Shown: positions 10,758 through 24,571 of the stretch, in pieces
Layout of the letters: every line of letters begins with the position of its first letter
How positions within the stretch are numbered: position 1 is the first letter of the stretch
The notes under the pieces: model-generated
Seen by the model: the letters and a program-made list of their open reading frames with translations, nothing else
Told to the model about the DNA's origin: nothing
The model's database searches: none
Origin: Pogonophryne albipinna
Taxonomy: Eukaryota > Chordata > Actinopteri > Perciformes > Artedidraconidae
DNA length: 64,000 bases
Reading direction: 5' to 3'
Assembly (NCBI GenBank): GCA_028583405.1
Contig: CM053256.1
Span: 5,279,995-5,343,994, forward strand
Translations under genes and position numbers: made by a program

Positions 10758-13720
10758 ACTCCCTACCTCTCTCCCTCCCTCCCTCCCTCCTTCTCTCTCC
10801 CTTTCTCTCCCAGTGTCTGCCTGTCTCTCTCTCGTCACTCCCCCTTTGGAACTCCTCCATCCCGTTTCAGCATTCCTCAGAAAACCCACTCAGAGGGATG
10901 GGGGGCCGGCACTGACGGAGATAACATCCCGTAAACACTCCACCATGCAGGCACACCATGCACCCTGGGAAAATTAAGGACAAAAAGTAAAACTGGTTTC
11001 TGTGTATATGTGGGTGTGCCTGTTTGTGTATGTGTGTGTAAAAGAGACAGACAGAGAAAGAGTGAGAAAGAGATATAAAAAGGAGAGCAGGCGCAGTAGG
11101 GTTCACTAGAGCGGCCCTCGAGGACAAAACCCCTCTTGTTGTGGCTTGAACGAGGTTGCCATGGTCACTGCAGTGGGTCCTCTAACTTCTGTGACACTGT
11201 GCTCAAACAATTTGGGATTCACAGGAAGTTAGTACCCTATATAACTAAATGAACCATTACTTAGCAGGCTAAGATCGGTTGTTGAAGCTATTCTTTTGTA
11301 AATGCTGACCTACTTTACTATGAAATTGATTATTGGGGATGCAAAGCTATTGGTTGTTGGAATCAAGCATTGCAAAAAGGGATGTCATTTTCCCTGCAGG
11401 GGCAGCGTTCAGTCGGTCACAGTGCCGCCCAGTGAAAGACAGTCTGTGTTTCCCAGTACACACCATGACAGTCAGAGCTCACTCAAGGCCTTTGTGCTGT
11501 ATGATGCAGCCCGATGTCACTGTCAGCCATCCCCTTAAATGGATCATAAAGGGGCGGGAACAGGAAGAGGAGGGAAGGATGTGTGCTGCAAATTGATACT
11601 GGTCAGCCAGGCAGAGGAGGGTTAGGCGAGCACGTCCGCCACCGCCTTGTTCCTGTGTCGTCCCTCTGTCAGATCTCACACTTGTTTAACCATCAGAAAG
11701 TAGAAATGAGCTTTCGCAGGGACTCAACAGTATGTGGCGTGATGGGTGGTACAGCCGACGCTGTGAAACACACACTGTAAAGGCCTCAGTGTAACATCAC
11801 TCACTAGGGAGGACCTTTCTTCCTCTCTGGTGTTGTGTGTTTGTTGAATTTCTTTATATTGGCAGTACAAATTATCTGCAAACACACACAGCTTTGAACC
11901 AAACAAATAACACAGTCTTTAGAAGCTCTGGCTGCAGCATCAACGGAAAAGTGTTTCATTTGTAGAAAAAATGTGCCTTTATTGTTTCATGCTCACCAGG
12001 TGGAAACATGGTTGAAATATTTGCGATAATGACATCCAGCTGAGTTTGTTTGCCTTCCGCTGTTTTGTCTGGCTTTACTCAACATGCATCCACTCAGCAT
12101 GTTGGACAAGCTGAACTGATCTTTCATGGTTTTGTGTAATCCAGAGTTGCTTGGAGGTATTTGTTTCAACCTTTTACTGCTTTCATTTAATAGGATAGAG
12201 TTGGCATTAATATTTCAAGTATCATGATCTTCATTTCCGAACAAAATCCCTCATATAATAAAGAAAACATGCTTTTAAGTACTATAATAAGATGTCCTGG
12301 TGTAACTTTAATTCCTTGCTGATGATTAATGTGTTCATGAACAACAAAAAGGAAGTGAAAAGTCATGAGATTCATGAGAGTCATGCAATTATCCATGAAT
12401 GTCAGCTGCATCATGAGTCTCCTTTCTCTAAAAATAAGAAAAACAAGCTTTTTAGTTCCTTTTATATACATTTTTCTCTATACATCTATAGTATTTAGGC
12501 CAAGAGGGTGTGCCATCTTTATTGTTGGTGTCTGAAAGCTAAAAATGATAAATGACTTCCTGGTCCGAGGAAGCAATCTACCACATTTAATCTTTTTGAC
12601 CTTGTCCAATGGCTAGTGTTTCCCCCTCACCACAAGATGTCTCCTCAGCTCAGGAAAAGCCCCCGGTGGCTCATCCTCTCACAGAACATACGCAGCATCT
12701 TCTGGGAAGGGTCGGTGTTTGAAAACGTCAATGGCACTAATTGAGACCCGAGAGAAAGCACTCACATATAAGAGGAGATTTGTATTATTAATAAGCTCAG
12801 ATAATAAAAGCTATTTCACACAAAAGGGATGCAGAGACATTTTCACAGGGCAGAACTTCACAAAACACAAAGATGCTAAGCCTGAAATACAAGACTTCAT
12901 TTTGGCAGAGCTTTAAACAAAGCCATTAAAAATGTTGACGAACTGCCTAGACAAGGATATAATGCCAAATTATTGTACTCAATTGCACAAACTGTACACC
13001 CTTATTAGTTTTGTTTGGTTTTAAGTACGCTGTTATCTAAACAGGCAGTGCAAAACAATTACTGTAAGATACTTTTGTCACACACACACTATAAAGTCAT
13101 ATGTGCTCACAGAAATGTTCTCTGATTTTCTCCACACCTCAGTATCACATCAGTGCAGTGAAATATTGCTTCATAGGGAGAAAGTTATTGGGAAAGATGG
13201 GATTAAGCACCAGTCATGCAGGATTCGACTCCCGTGGGAAAATAAATGTGGGCAGTTTCTTTACACACAGCTGAGCGTTCAAAAGGAAACATTCTCCTTT
13301 TGATGGATGGTTGATTGCGAAATATTGCCAGAGGCCCAAACAGCAGATACAAAGTTGGTGCATGCCCAATTTCACCTATTAATAGCTCCCTTGAAACGGC
13401 TTTCATTTTAATAGAAGTAAGGGGTGTGTTCACATGTACTTCATGCAATAAGAAAAAAAGATATCCAGATGAAAAATTGCTGAGGTGTTTAGCAAACTAA
13501 TGAGATAACATCACTGCAGCGTGTGGATATCATTTTATAATCTCATAGCAAGCTTTTTGGAAAGATAAATACCTCTTCAGTTTGTCCAAAATGTGTCTTC
13601 AAAGAGTACATCTGTGGCATCCTTTTCCTTTTGAGGTTGTGAATATACAATGAATTTATTTCTGCTTTCGCTGCCACACTGTGTGATTTTGTGAAGGTGA
13701 ACATTGCAGGCATTACAGGG
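10758..13720. other. Non-coding interval with (CTCC)n tract
   Basis: Intergenic DNA upstream of rapunzel-like gene B. It contains a (CTCC/CTTT)n microsatellite at about 10765-10815 and a plus-strand TATAAAAAGG at about 11074 with no exon that I can attach to it. No coding gene recognised. Confidence 0.45.
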
Positions 13721-14170
13721 TGTTGTGTCCCGTCAATTATGTTAAGGTTTGTCATGTTAGTTTAGTGTATGTTCCACTTCCTGTTTTATTTTGTACTCAC
13801 CTTGTCTCATTCCAGGTCCCTTTACTTCCTGCTCTGGTTCCTTTTCCCGCCATCGTCAGTGTCTGCCCCGCCCCTGATTGTTTCCACCTGTGCCCACTTA
13901 CCTCATGTATATATTGTCCTGTCTCCCCTTGTTAGTTGTTGGTTCGTCTTGTTCATTGCTCCAAGAAGTAAGATCTAAGCCATTGTTTAATGAAAGTCAG
14001 TGTTTTGCCTTTTACCCTCCACGAGAGCGCTTTACATTTTGTCAGTTTGTTATTTCCTCTAAAAGAGTGATTTTGTTTTTTGCAAGTAAAGACTATTTTT
14101 TTCTTCAAACCTTTTTGTCTCTGGGTCGTGCATTTGAGTCCTCCAAGCTATTGAGTCAAGGTTCCTAACA
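13721..14170 (+). repeat. 5' LTR (450 bp)
   Basis: Starts TGTTGTGTCCCGTC and ends GGTTCCTAACA. It contains TATATATT near 13907-13914, with predicted transcription start about 30 bp downstream near 13938 (GTTGGTTCGT). It differs from the 3' LTR at five substitutions with no indels, about 1.1%, implying a recent insertion. Confidence 0.95.
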
Positions 14171-14183
14171 GAACGAACCGACC
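14171..14183 (+). other. Primer-binding site, self-priming type
   Basis: Directly follows the 5' LTR. ACGAACCGAC at 14173-14182 is the exact reverse complement of GTCGGTTCGT in the 3' LTR (19833-19842), which lies about 30 bp after the TATA, i.e. at the predicted 5' end of the RNA. It does not begin with TGG, as a tRNA-primed PBS would. This matches the self-priming proposed for Tf1/sushi elements. Confidence 0.7.
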
Positions 14184-14186
14184 AAT

Positions 14187-15215
14187 ATGGACTCAGCCGA
14201 CCCCAAGACGCTCCAGACTGCCCTGTCTGCACAGGGAAACATCATCTATCAGCACCAGGAGCAGCTAAAAACCATTAGCCATGGAGTGAAAGACCTTTCA
14301 GATCGCCAGGTGAACCAGCTGGCAGAACAGCTCCACAGAGTCCTCACTCATCTAGAGACAACTTCTACAGCTCCGATTTCTGCTACGCCACCTGATGCTA
14401 ATCCTGCTGCTAATCAGGCCGAGGTCAGTTTCTCTCCTGTCCCACTGCGGTTGGCATCGCCAGAGAAATATTCAGGTGAATCTGGCAACTGCAGAACTTT
14501 CCTAGTCCAGTGTGACCTGCACTACAAACTTAACCCAGCCGCGTTTGTGTCAGATGAGGCTAAAATAGCATTTATGGTCTCCCATTTAACTGGCAGAGCT
14601 GCCGCATGGGCCACTGCGGAGTGGTCAAGAGACTCCAGTATATGTAGATCTTTCACAGCGTTCAAAGACACTATGAGCAGGATTTTTGATCTTGCCTCAC
14701 CTGCCGCTGAGGCCACCCGTGTACTCATGCAGCTCAAACAGCACCCACGGCCAGTGTTAGATTATGCCATAGAGTTCCGTGCCATAGACAGTGGCTGGAA
14801 CACCCCAGCATTAATAGACGCTTTCCGGAATGGACTCTCTGAAACCATCAAAGACCACCTGGCTCCACTAGAACTACCACAAGACCTGGAATCGCTGATT
14901 TCCATGTCTATCCGAGTTGATAACCGCCTCAGAGAAAGAGAGAGAGAACGGCGCCAAACTGCAACAAGACATCCAAGCCACCAGGGGCGCTCTCTGGATA
15001 AGCAGCCTTCATGGGATCCCTTGTTTCACTCTTCATCAGGCCCAGCAGGAACAGCGCCATCACAGGCACCGGAGGAGCCAATGCAGCTCGGGAGAACAAG
15101 GATTTCTCCAGAGGAAAGACGGCGCCGCCTGCAGGAGGGATGCTGCTTTTACTGTGGCCAATCGGGTCACCAGCAGGCAGCATGCCCGGGAAAAGGGCAT
15201 GCTCACCAACCATGA
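14187..15215 (+). CDS. gag: Gag polyprotein of the chromovirus (342 aa)
   Basis: Intact ORF starting [16 protein letters not shown] four bases after the PBS. It has the retrotransposon Gag capsid region in the middle (about residues 85-240, including [20 protein letters not shown] and AAWATAEW) and one zinc knuckle of pattern C-x2-C-x4-H-x4-C near the C-terminus ([14 protein letters not shown]). It packages element RNA into virus-like particles. The last 28 bases overlap pol in the -1 frame, and the stop TGA is at 15213. The same family gave rise to the domesticated mammalian PEG10/RTL genes. No lesion seen. Confidence 0.92.
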   Translation: MDSADPKTLQTALSAQGNIIYQHQEQLKTISHGVKDLSDRQVNQLAEQLHRVLTHLETTSTAPISATPPDANPAANQAEVSFSPVPLRLASPEKYSGESGNCRTFLVQCDLHYKLNPAAFVSDEAKIAFMVSHLTGRAAAWATAEWSRDSSICRSFTAFKDTMSRIFDLASPAAEATRVLMQLKQHPRPVLDYAIEFRAIDSGWNTPALIDAFRNGLSETIKDHLAPLELPQDLESLISMSIRVDNRLRERERERRQTATRHPSHQGRSLDKQPSWDPLFHSSSGPAGTAPSQAPEEPMQLGRTRISPEERRRRLQEGCCFYCGQSGHQQAACPGKGHAHQP

Positions 15216-15233
15216 GGAGGGCGTTGGTGAGCA
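15188..15233 (+). promoter_or_regulatory. Programmed -1 ribosomal frameshift signal between gag and pol
   Basis: The slippery heptamer G GGA AAA occupies 15188-15194 in the correct phase of gag. Five bases later begins a perfect hairpin: TGCTCACCAAC (15200-15210) pairs with GTTGGTGAGCA (15223-15233), 11 bp, with a 12-nt loop. A -1 slip leads straight into the protease frame. PEG10, a sushi-derived gene, uses a similar GGGAAAC site (established). Not tested here. Confidence 0.78.
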
Positions 15234-17213
15234 AGATTTCCTCGAACTATCCTCCTCGCACACTCACCCAGGTTAAAGTCACAGCTAACAGTCAGACACA
15301 TACTCTGGGGGCGCTAATTGACTCTGGGGCTGATGAAAGCCTCATAGACTGGGGTTTAGCTAAACGCCTTAATATTAAGACTGTCCCTCTCAAGCATCCT
15401 GTCAATGCCAGCGCCCTAGATGGCAGACTAATGTGTAAAGTAACTGATTGTACGGAACCCATTCAAGTAACAATTGATAATCATGTAGAAATAATGCAGT
15501 TTCATCTATTCAATTCAGCACAACATCCACTGATTTTGAGGTTTCCTTGGCTAAAGACACATAACCCACAGATTGATTGGGGTTCAGGACAAATTAAGGG
15601 ATGGGGAGGAAATTGTGAACAGTCCTGTAGAGTCCCACAAACTGTTGCAGTTTCGGTTAGAAGCTCAGATTGTCCTGACCTTTCCAAGGTCCCCTCATGC
15701 TACTATGACCTTAAGGAGGTTTTTAATAAAACCAAAGCTCTGTCACTGCCTCCTCATCGTCCTTTTGACTGTGCCATCGACCTGCTGCCTGGCGCACCCA
15801 TCCCTAGGGGGCGCTTATATTCCATCTCGGGACTGGAGCGTGCGGCCATGGACGATTACATCTCCTCCTCGTTGAAAACGGGGATAATCCGTCCCTCTTC
15901 GTCACCTGCTGGTGCAGGATTCTTCTTTGTGGGTAAGAAGGATGGGTCGCTCAGGCCATGCATTGACTACAGCCCATTGAACAAAATAACTGTTAAGAAC
16001 CGCCACCCACTCCCGCTGATGTCTTCAGCATTTGAACTTCTTCAAACAGCTAAAGTTTTTACCAAACTCGATCTTAGAAATGCTTACCACTTCGTCAGGA
16101 TTAGAGAGGGAGACGAGTGGAAAACGGGGTTCAACACCCCAAGCGGACATTATGAATATCGGGTCATGCCTTTTGGACTATGTAATGCTCCTGCTGTATT
16201 TCAGGCCATGGTAAATGACATTTTGAGAGAGTATTTGAATGTTTCTGTTTTCGTGTATCTGGATGATATTTTGATTTTCTCCCCAGATAGTCAGTCTCAT
16301 GTCATGCATGTCCGCCAAGTTCTCCAGAAGCTTCTTGAGAATGAGTTGTATGTGAAAGCTGAAAAGTGCGACTTCCATGCAACCACTGTCTCCTTTCTGG
16401 GCTATATTGTCATCGCCAATCAGGTGCAGATGGATCCATCCAAGGTCAGTGCGGTGGCCAACTGGCCCACTCTGGATAGCAGCAAAAAGGTTCAGCAATT
16501 CCTGGGGTTTGCCAACTTTTATCGGAAGTTTATACGCAACTTCAGTTCTGTAGCCGCACCTTTGCATGCTCTCACCTCCTTTCAGTGGACCTCCCAGGCC
16601 GAGTCCGCCTTCCAATGCCTCAAGAAGAGATTCACCACGGCACCTGTACTCACTGTTCCGGATCCCCAGAGACAGTTTGTGGTTGAGGTTGACGCATCCA
16701 ACGAGGGCATCGGGGCTGTGTTGTCCCAGAGATCCTCCGAGGATAACAGGATGCACCCCTGTGCCTATCTATCGCGTAAGTTGACCTCACCTGAAAAAAA
16801 AATGATGTGGGGAACAAGGAGTTACTAGCTGTCAAAGCAGCTTTGGAGGAGTGGAGACACTGGCTAGAAGGGGCGGAGCAACCATTTCTTGTTTGGACTG
16901 ACCACAAGAACTTAGAATATGTTAGGAAAGCCAAGCGACTAAATTCACGTCAGGCCCGGTGGACGCTGTTCTTCAGCAGATTTAACTTCATATTGTCTTT
17001 TCGGCCCGGTACACAAAACCGTAAGCCAGACACACTGTCTCGTCTCTTTGAGCCTGAACATAATGCCAAGGAACCAGTATCAATCCTTCCACTGAACTGT
17101 GTGGTTGGGTCGGTAACATGGCAGATAGAAACAGATGTGAAGCAGGCGAATGTTGTGAGCCCGGCACCCAGCGAGTGTCCAGGCAATCGCTTGTTTGTCC
17201 CTGTGTCTTTACG
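15188..17213 (+). pseudogene. pol: Pol N-terminal part: protease, reverse transcriptase, RNase H (frameshifted)
   Basis: Read in the -1 frame relative to gag. The retropepsin motif [12 protein letters not shown] lies near 15325-15350. Reverse transcriptase follows, with [21 protein letters not shown] and the catalytic YLDDILIF near 16257. RNase H begins at [16 protein letters not shown] near 16690. The frame changes at an A9 tract (16794-16802): a one-base deletion moves the downstream frame from phase 2 to phase 1, where RNase H continues with [18 protein letters not shown]. Without the shift the protein stops at 16828. The second piece runs into the hAT insertion. An assembly homopolymer error cannot be excluded for the A9 site. 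Confidence 0.88.
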
Positions 17214-17221
17214 CTCTCAGG
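17214..17221 (+). repeat. 8-bp target-site duplication (left) of the hAT element
   Basis: CTCTCAGG immediately before the terminal inverted repeat, identical to the copy at 18314-18321. Confidence 0.95.
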
Positions 17222-17617
17222 TAGGGATGTAACGATACCAAAAACTCACGGTACGATAATATCGCGATAACAAGTCCACGGTACGGTATTTATCGCGATA
17301 TTGAATAATAAAGGAAAAAAAATAAAATAAAATTCAATACAATTTTTTTTTACTCGGAAAATGTTTCTTTATTAAATAATAAATCTGATTTGTACAGCAT
17401 TTTAGTAGGATAGCAGTATTGTCAAAAACAAAGTGACAGTAACAGACAAGAAAACCAGTGTTTTTGTACCTATAGTACTACCAAACAAAGTAGGCATTTT
17501 CTTTGTGCCACTGCATCTCAAAAATAAACAAGGACATTTAATAATCAGACCCTGCAATAAAATAAATCAAGTTTCACTTTAGTTTTTCAAGTAACTCAAC
17601 TCAAACTCACTAGTCAC

Positions 17618-17790
17618 TCACTCAGCATCATCAGACAGGTTTTTAGGAATATGAGTATGTCCACATTTCCAGGTATTTATAAGCTGGGATGTTTGGGCAT
17701 TTACAATATCCCCTGCTCTGGAAAAAACTCTCTCGCTTGGTACTGATGTTGCTGGTACTGATGTTGCTGGGACAGCAGTGGTCCCGTTAA
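17618..17790 (-). pseudogene. hAT transposase C-terminal dimerisation domain remnant
   Basis: The minus-strand reading VPSERVFSRAGDIVNAQTSQ, ending LSDDAE and a stop at 17620-17618, matches the conserved PS-x-R-x-FS-x-AG-x-I hAT dimerisation signature. The upstream part is missing. A 15-bp tandem duplication (ATSVP repeated) precedes it, then an A-rich run on the coding strand. It cannot encode an active transposase. Confidence 0.8.
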
Positions 17791-18119
17791 CCGTTTTTTT
17801 TTTTTTTTAACAATGACGGAAAAATCTGAAAGCAGTCTGTCATTTTGACAGATTAGAACAAACTCGGAACAGCGCCAACGTTTCCCCGCAGCGAGGCTCT
17901 GGTGTTATGCCGTGTTATGCATGCCCTCCAAAAGGAAATGATATAGTTTCCAAACCGTACTTTGCCGTACAGATCAACACATGTCTGGGAGGTTTTGCTT
18001 TACGCTGTGCACGCTCCCGCGAGGTGCATCATGCACACACGGCATAACACCGCCCCCCCCCCCCCCCTTTTGTGTTCTGTTGTTTTATGTTCATGTTGTA
18101 ACCTACTTGCTGCCATGTT

Positions 18120-18195
18120 GGACAGGTCTCTCTTGAAAAAGATATCGATGATCTCAATGGGACCATCTGGTTAAATAAAGGTTTAAAAAAAAAAA
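18120..18195 (+). repeat. LINE-like 3' tail module inside the hAT element
   Basis: CTTGAAAAAGATATCGATGA followed by CTCAATGGGACC and AATAAAGGTTTAAAAAA. This resembles the 3' end of a teleost non-LTR retroelement. A related copy lies at about 25005-25066 in an unrelated DNA transposon. The clade is not assigned. Confidence 0.45.
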
Positions 18196-18313
18196 GTGTT
18201 TTAATTATTATTTTTTTAAAACTTTTTTTTTTTATCGCGGTAGATTTTGTCAGTCTCACGACAGTATCGGGACGTTTATTTACCGCGATATTTGGTATAT
18301 CGTTACATCCCTA

Positions 18314-18321
18314 CTCTCAGG
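18314..18321 (+). repeat. 8-bp target-site duplication (right) of the hAT element
   Basis: CTCTCAGG, identical to 17214-17221. Confidence 0.95.
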
Positions 18322-19640
18322 TAATCCACTGGGCTCACACGTCCAAGTTCACATGCCATCCGGGTGTCCGACGAACAATGTTTGCCATAAAGCAGCGGTT
18401 CTGGTGGCCGGCCATGAAAAAAGAGGTCTCCGAGTACGTGGCGGCCTGTCCAGTGTGTGCCCGGAATAAGACCTCGTCCCGGGTCCAGATGGGTCTTCTC
18501 CAGCCCCTCCCAGTGCCTCAGCGACCATGGTCGCACATCTCCATGGACTTTGTGACTGGACTACCGCCCTCCAAAGGTAACACTACCGTCCTGACGGTGG
18601 TAGACCGTTTCTCAAAGATGGCACATTTCATTCCTCTGCTCAAACTTCCCTCTGCCAAGAAGACGGCAGAGGTCATGTTAACTCACGTGTTCAGAATCCA
18701 TGGTTTCCCCAGTGACATAGTTTCCGACAGAGGACCACAGTTCATTTCCAACTTCTGGAAGGAGTTTTGCCAGCTCCTCGGCGCCACCGTCAGCTTATCT
18801 TCCGGTTACCACCCGCAGTCCAACGGTCAGACAGAGCGCCTGAACCAAGACCTCGAAACATGCCTCGGGTGCCTCGTGTCCCAGAAGCAGACCACTTGGA
18901 GCGACCACCTTACCTGGATAGAGTATGCCCACAACACTCTCCCCTCGGCTGCCACGGGTCTTTCCCCTTTCCAGTGTGCTAATGGGTACCAGCCTCCTCT
19001 CTTCCCTGCTAATGAGGAAGAAGTCAAGGTTCCATCCGCGCATGCCATGGTCCGACGCTGTCGGCGGGTTTGGGCCGGTGCTCGGCAGGCGCTACTCCGG
19101 ACCTCGACTCGGATGAAGTCAGCGGCGGATCGTCACCGGCGTGCGGCTCCCCTCTACAGGGCGGGGCAGAAAGTCTGGCTCTCCACCAAGGATCTACCCC
19201 TACACGTTCACTCCAAGAAGTTGGCACCGAGGTTTGTGGGTCCTTTCCCAATTTCAAGAGTCATTAACCCTGTCTCTGTGCGCCTCAAACTCCCCAGATC
19301 TTTGAGGGTCCATCCCACGTTTCACGTGAGCAAACTCAAGCCAGTTCGAGAGAGCACTCTGGTTCCCGCCTCCAAGCCCCCTCCACCACCCCGGATCATT
19401 GAAGGTGGCCCGGTGTACACAGTTAGGCGACTTCTGGCGGTCCGCAAACGGGGCCGAGGACGACAATTCTTGGTTGATTGGGAGGGTTACGGCACTGAGG
19501 AACGTTGTTGGGTCTCCTCAACGTTCATTGTGGACAAGACACTCATCAGTGACTTCTATGATCGTCACCCGGAGCAGTCTGGGCCGTCAGGAGTCGGCCC
19601 TAGAAGGGGGGGTACTGTTGTGTCCCGTCAATTATGTTAA
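18322..19640 (+). pseudogene. pol: Pol C-terminal part: integrase with chromodomain
   Basis: Continuation of pol after the hAT insertion. The integrase zinc-binding region (CHPGVRRT, then CPVCARNK) is followed by the DDE catalytic core: D in [10 protein letters not shown] in VSDRGPQF, and E in [15 protein letters not shown]-terminal chromodomain, [19 protein letters not shown], lies near 19460-19525. The chromodomain marks a chromovirus and is thought to target integration to chromatin. The ORF stops at 19638-19640, 25 bases inside the 3' LTR. This part has no lesion, but it is cut off from the start of pol. Confidence 0.92.
19602..19615 (+). other. Polypurine tract
   Basis: AGAAGGGGGGG followed by TAC just before the 3' LTR, the usual position for plus-strand DNA priming. 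Confidence 0.75.
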
Positions 19641-20065
19641 GTTTTGTCATGTTAGTTTAGTGTATGTTCCACTTCCGGTTTTATTTTGTACTCACCTTGT
19701 CTCATTCCAGGTCCCTTTACTTCCTGCTCTGGTTCCTTTTCCCGCCATCGTCAGTGTCTGCCCCGCCCCTGATTGTTTCCACCTGTGCCCACTTACCTCA
19801 TGTATATATTGTCCTGTCTCCCCTTGTTAGTTGTCGGTTCGTCTTGTTCATTGCTCCAAGAAGTAAGATCTAAGCCATTGTTTAATGAAAGTCAGTGTTT
19901 TGCCTTTTACCCTCCACGAGAGCGCTTTACGTTTTGTCAGTTTGTTATTTCCTCTAAAAGAGTGATTTTGTTTTTTGCAAGTAAAGACTATTTTTTTCTT
20001 CAAACCTTTTTGTCTCTGAGTCGTGCATTTGAGTCCTCCAAGCTATTGAGTCAAGGTTCCTAACA
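19616..20065 (+). repeat. 3' LTR (450 bp)
   Basis: Same length as the 5' LTR with five substitutions. It carries GTCGGTTCGT (19833-19842), fully complementary to the PBS, whereas the 5' LTR has a T at the third position (a G-U pair would still form). Confidence 0.95.
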
Positions 20066-23588
<3,523 letters not shown>

Positions 23589-24571
23589 TCTGAGTGAGAC
23601 AACATGGGGCCTTGCAGAGGGGAGCCAGACGGTGATGGTATCAGAGGAGAAAGGAAACTGCTGGAAAACATGAGGGAAAGTTTAAGGCGCTGCAGATGGC
23701 CAAGACACGTGTTTACCACCCGGTGGATTTTCACTTAAAAGGTTCACTGACCGATGGATTTCCAAGACATTGTGTTCAGTATAGTGTAATGTATTCAGAC
23801 ACATGAAGGCCCTACATGCAAGTTACACTAAAAACGTAGATATTATACATTTACAAGTAGCAGTACAACATATTCTGCTACATGTCAAGTCTTTCAATCA
23901 CATTTAAAGTGTATACCAGTTTAAAATCTACAGTAAAGTACAAAATAGTTTCAATTTTGAAGCACCAAAAGTAAAATGAGTCATTATGCAGAATGGCCAG
24001 TTTCATAATAATTATTTATATTATGTTAAAGCCAAAGTTTAGTGTTGCAGCTGGTAAAGGTGTTGCTGATTTAAAACTGTATTCCCACTGGGACAACCCA
24101 TGCAAAACTTGATTAACTCCTGATGGTAAAAGTACTCCATGTGAGAACTTCATGTAACAGGAAGAGTAGTACAATTGATAATAAGTATAATATTTTCAAC
24201 CTGTGAAATTATCAAAATAAGCAATATTAGAACGTGTTTGTTATGTAACATGCCCGTTAAAGCTCTTTTTTTATTTCATAAAACATTCTGTCGTACAAAA
24301 ATACAAATGTATTCCTCTGGGAGGCCCCTAAAATCATGTCACCTTTTCTGAAAAAAGGCTTCCATCTTCTACCAGTTTTTAATATATAATTAGGCTTTAA
24401 ATGCAAACTTTCCTTATTTATTATATCGTATATTACTGTGTGGACATTTTTTGGGGGTGCTTTTATTTTGACATGTCTTTGGGGGCTGCTGCTTCCTTTA
24501 GAGGCTGACCTTCTAAAACCAGTTCTGATTGGATAATTGACAAACATTCAGCCATTTTGTTTTGTATAAAT

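Larger units (their letters stand above)
17222..18313 (-). mobile_element. Non-autonomous hAT transposon inside pol (1092 bp)
   Basis: Terminal inverted repeats TAGGGATGTAACGATA / TATCGTTACATCCCTA, flanked by perfect 8-bp duplications CTCTCAGG, diagnostic of the hAT superfamily. The interior is AT-rich with poly-T and a C-rich run. It keeps a remnant of the transposase C-terminal dimerisation domain on the minus strand (about 17790-17618: VPSERVFSRAGDIVNAQTSQ), so it is an internally deleted derivative rather than a sequence-unrelated MITE. Element plus one duplication is 1100 bp; removing that length brings both halves of pol back into a consistent frame, so the insertion is later than the retrotransposon. 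Confidence 0.93.
13721..20065 (+). mobile_element. Ty3/Gypsy LTR retrotransposon, Tf1/sushi-type chromovirus, interrupted by a hAT element
   Basis: A complete element, 6345 bp including a 1.1-kb later insertion. It is bounded by two 450-bp LTRs (TG...CA) with five substitutions between them, and flanked by CAGGG on the left and CAGAG on the right, an imperfect 5-bp target duplication. Order: LTR, PBS, gag with a CCHC knuckle, -1 frameshift signal, protease (DSGA), reverse transcriptase (YLDDIL), RNase H, H2C2 zinc finger, DDE integrase, chromodomain, polypurine tract, LTR. The chromodomain, self-priming type PBS and gag-pol overlap place it with the vertebrate Tf1/sushi group (established knowledge). 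Pol is inactivated twice: by a one-base shift near 16800 and by the hAT insertion at 17222. Confidence 0.95.

Noticed and set aside
11074..11083. Plus-strand TATAAAAAGG as a promoter
   Set aside because: No plus-strand exon or splice signals that could be attached to it; an isolated motif in AT-rich DNA.
13769..13978. ORFs inside the LTRs
   Set aside because: Present identically in both LTRs, overlapping the promoter, with no known protein match.
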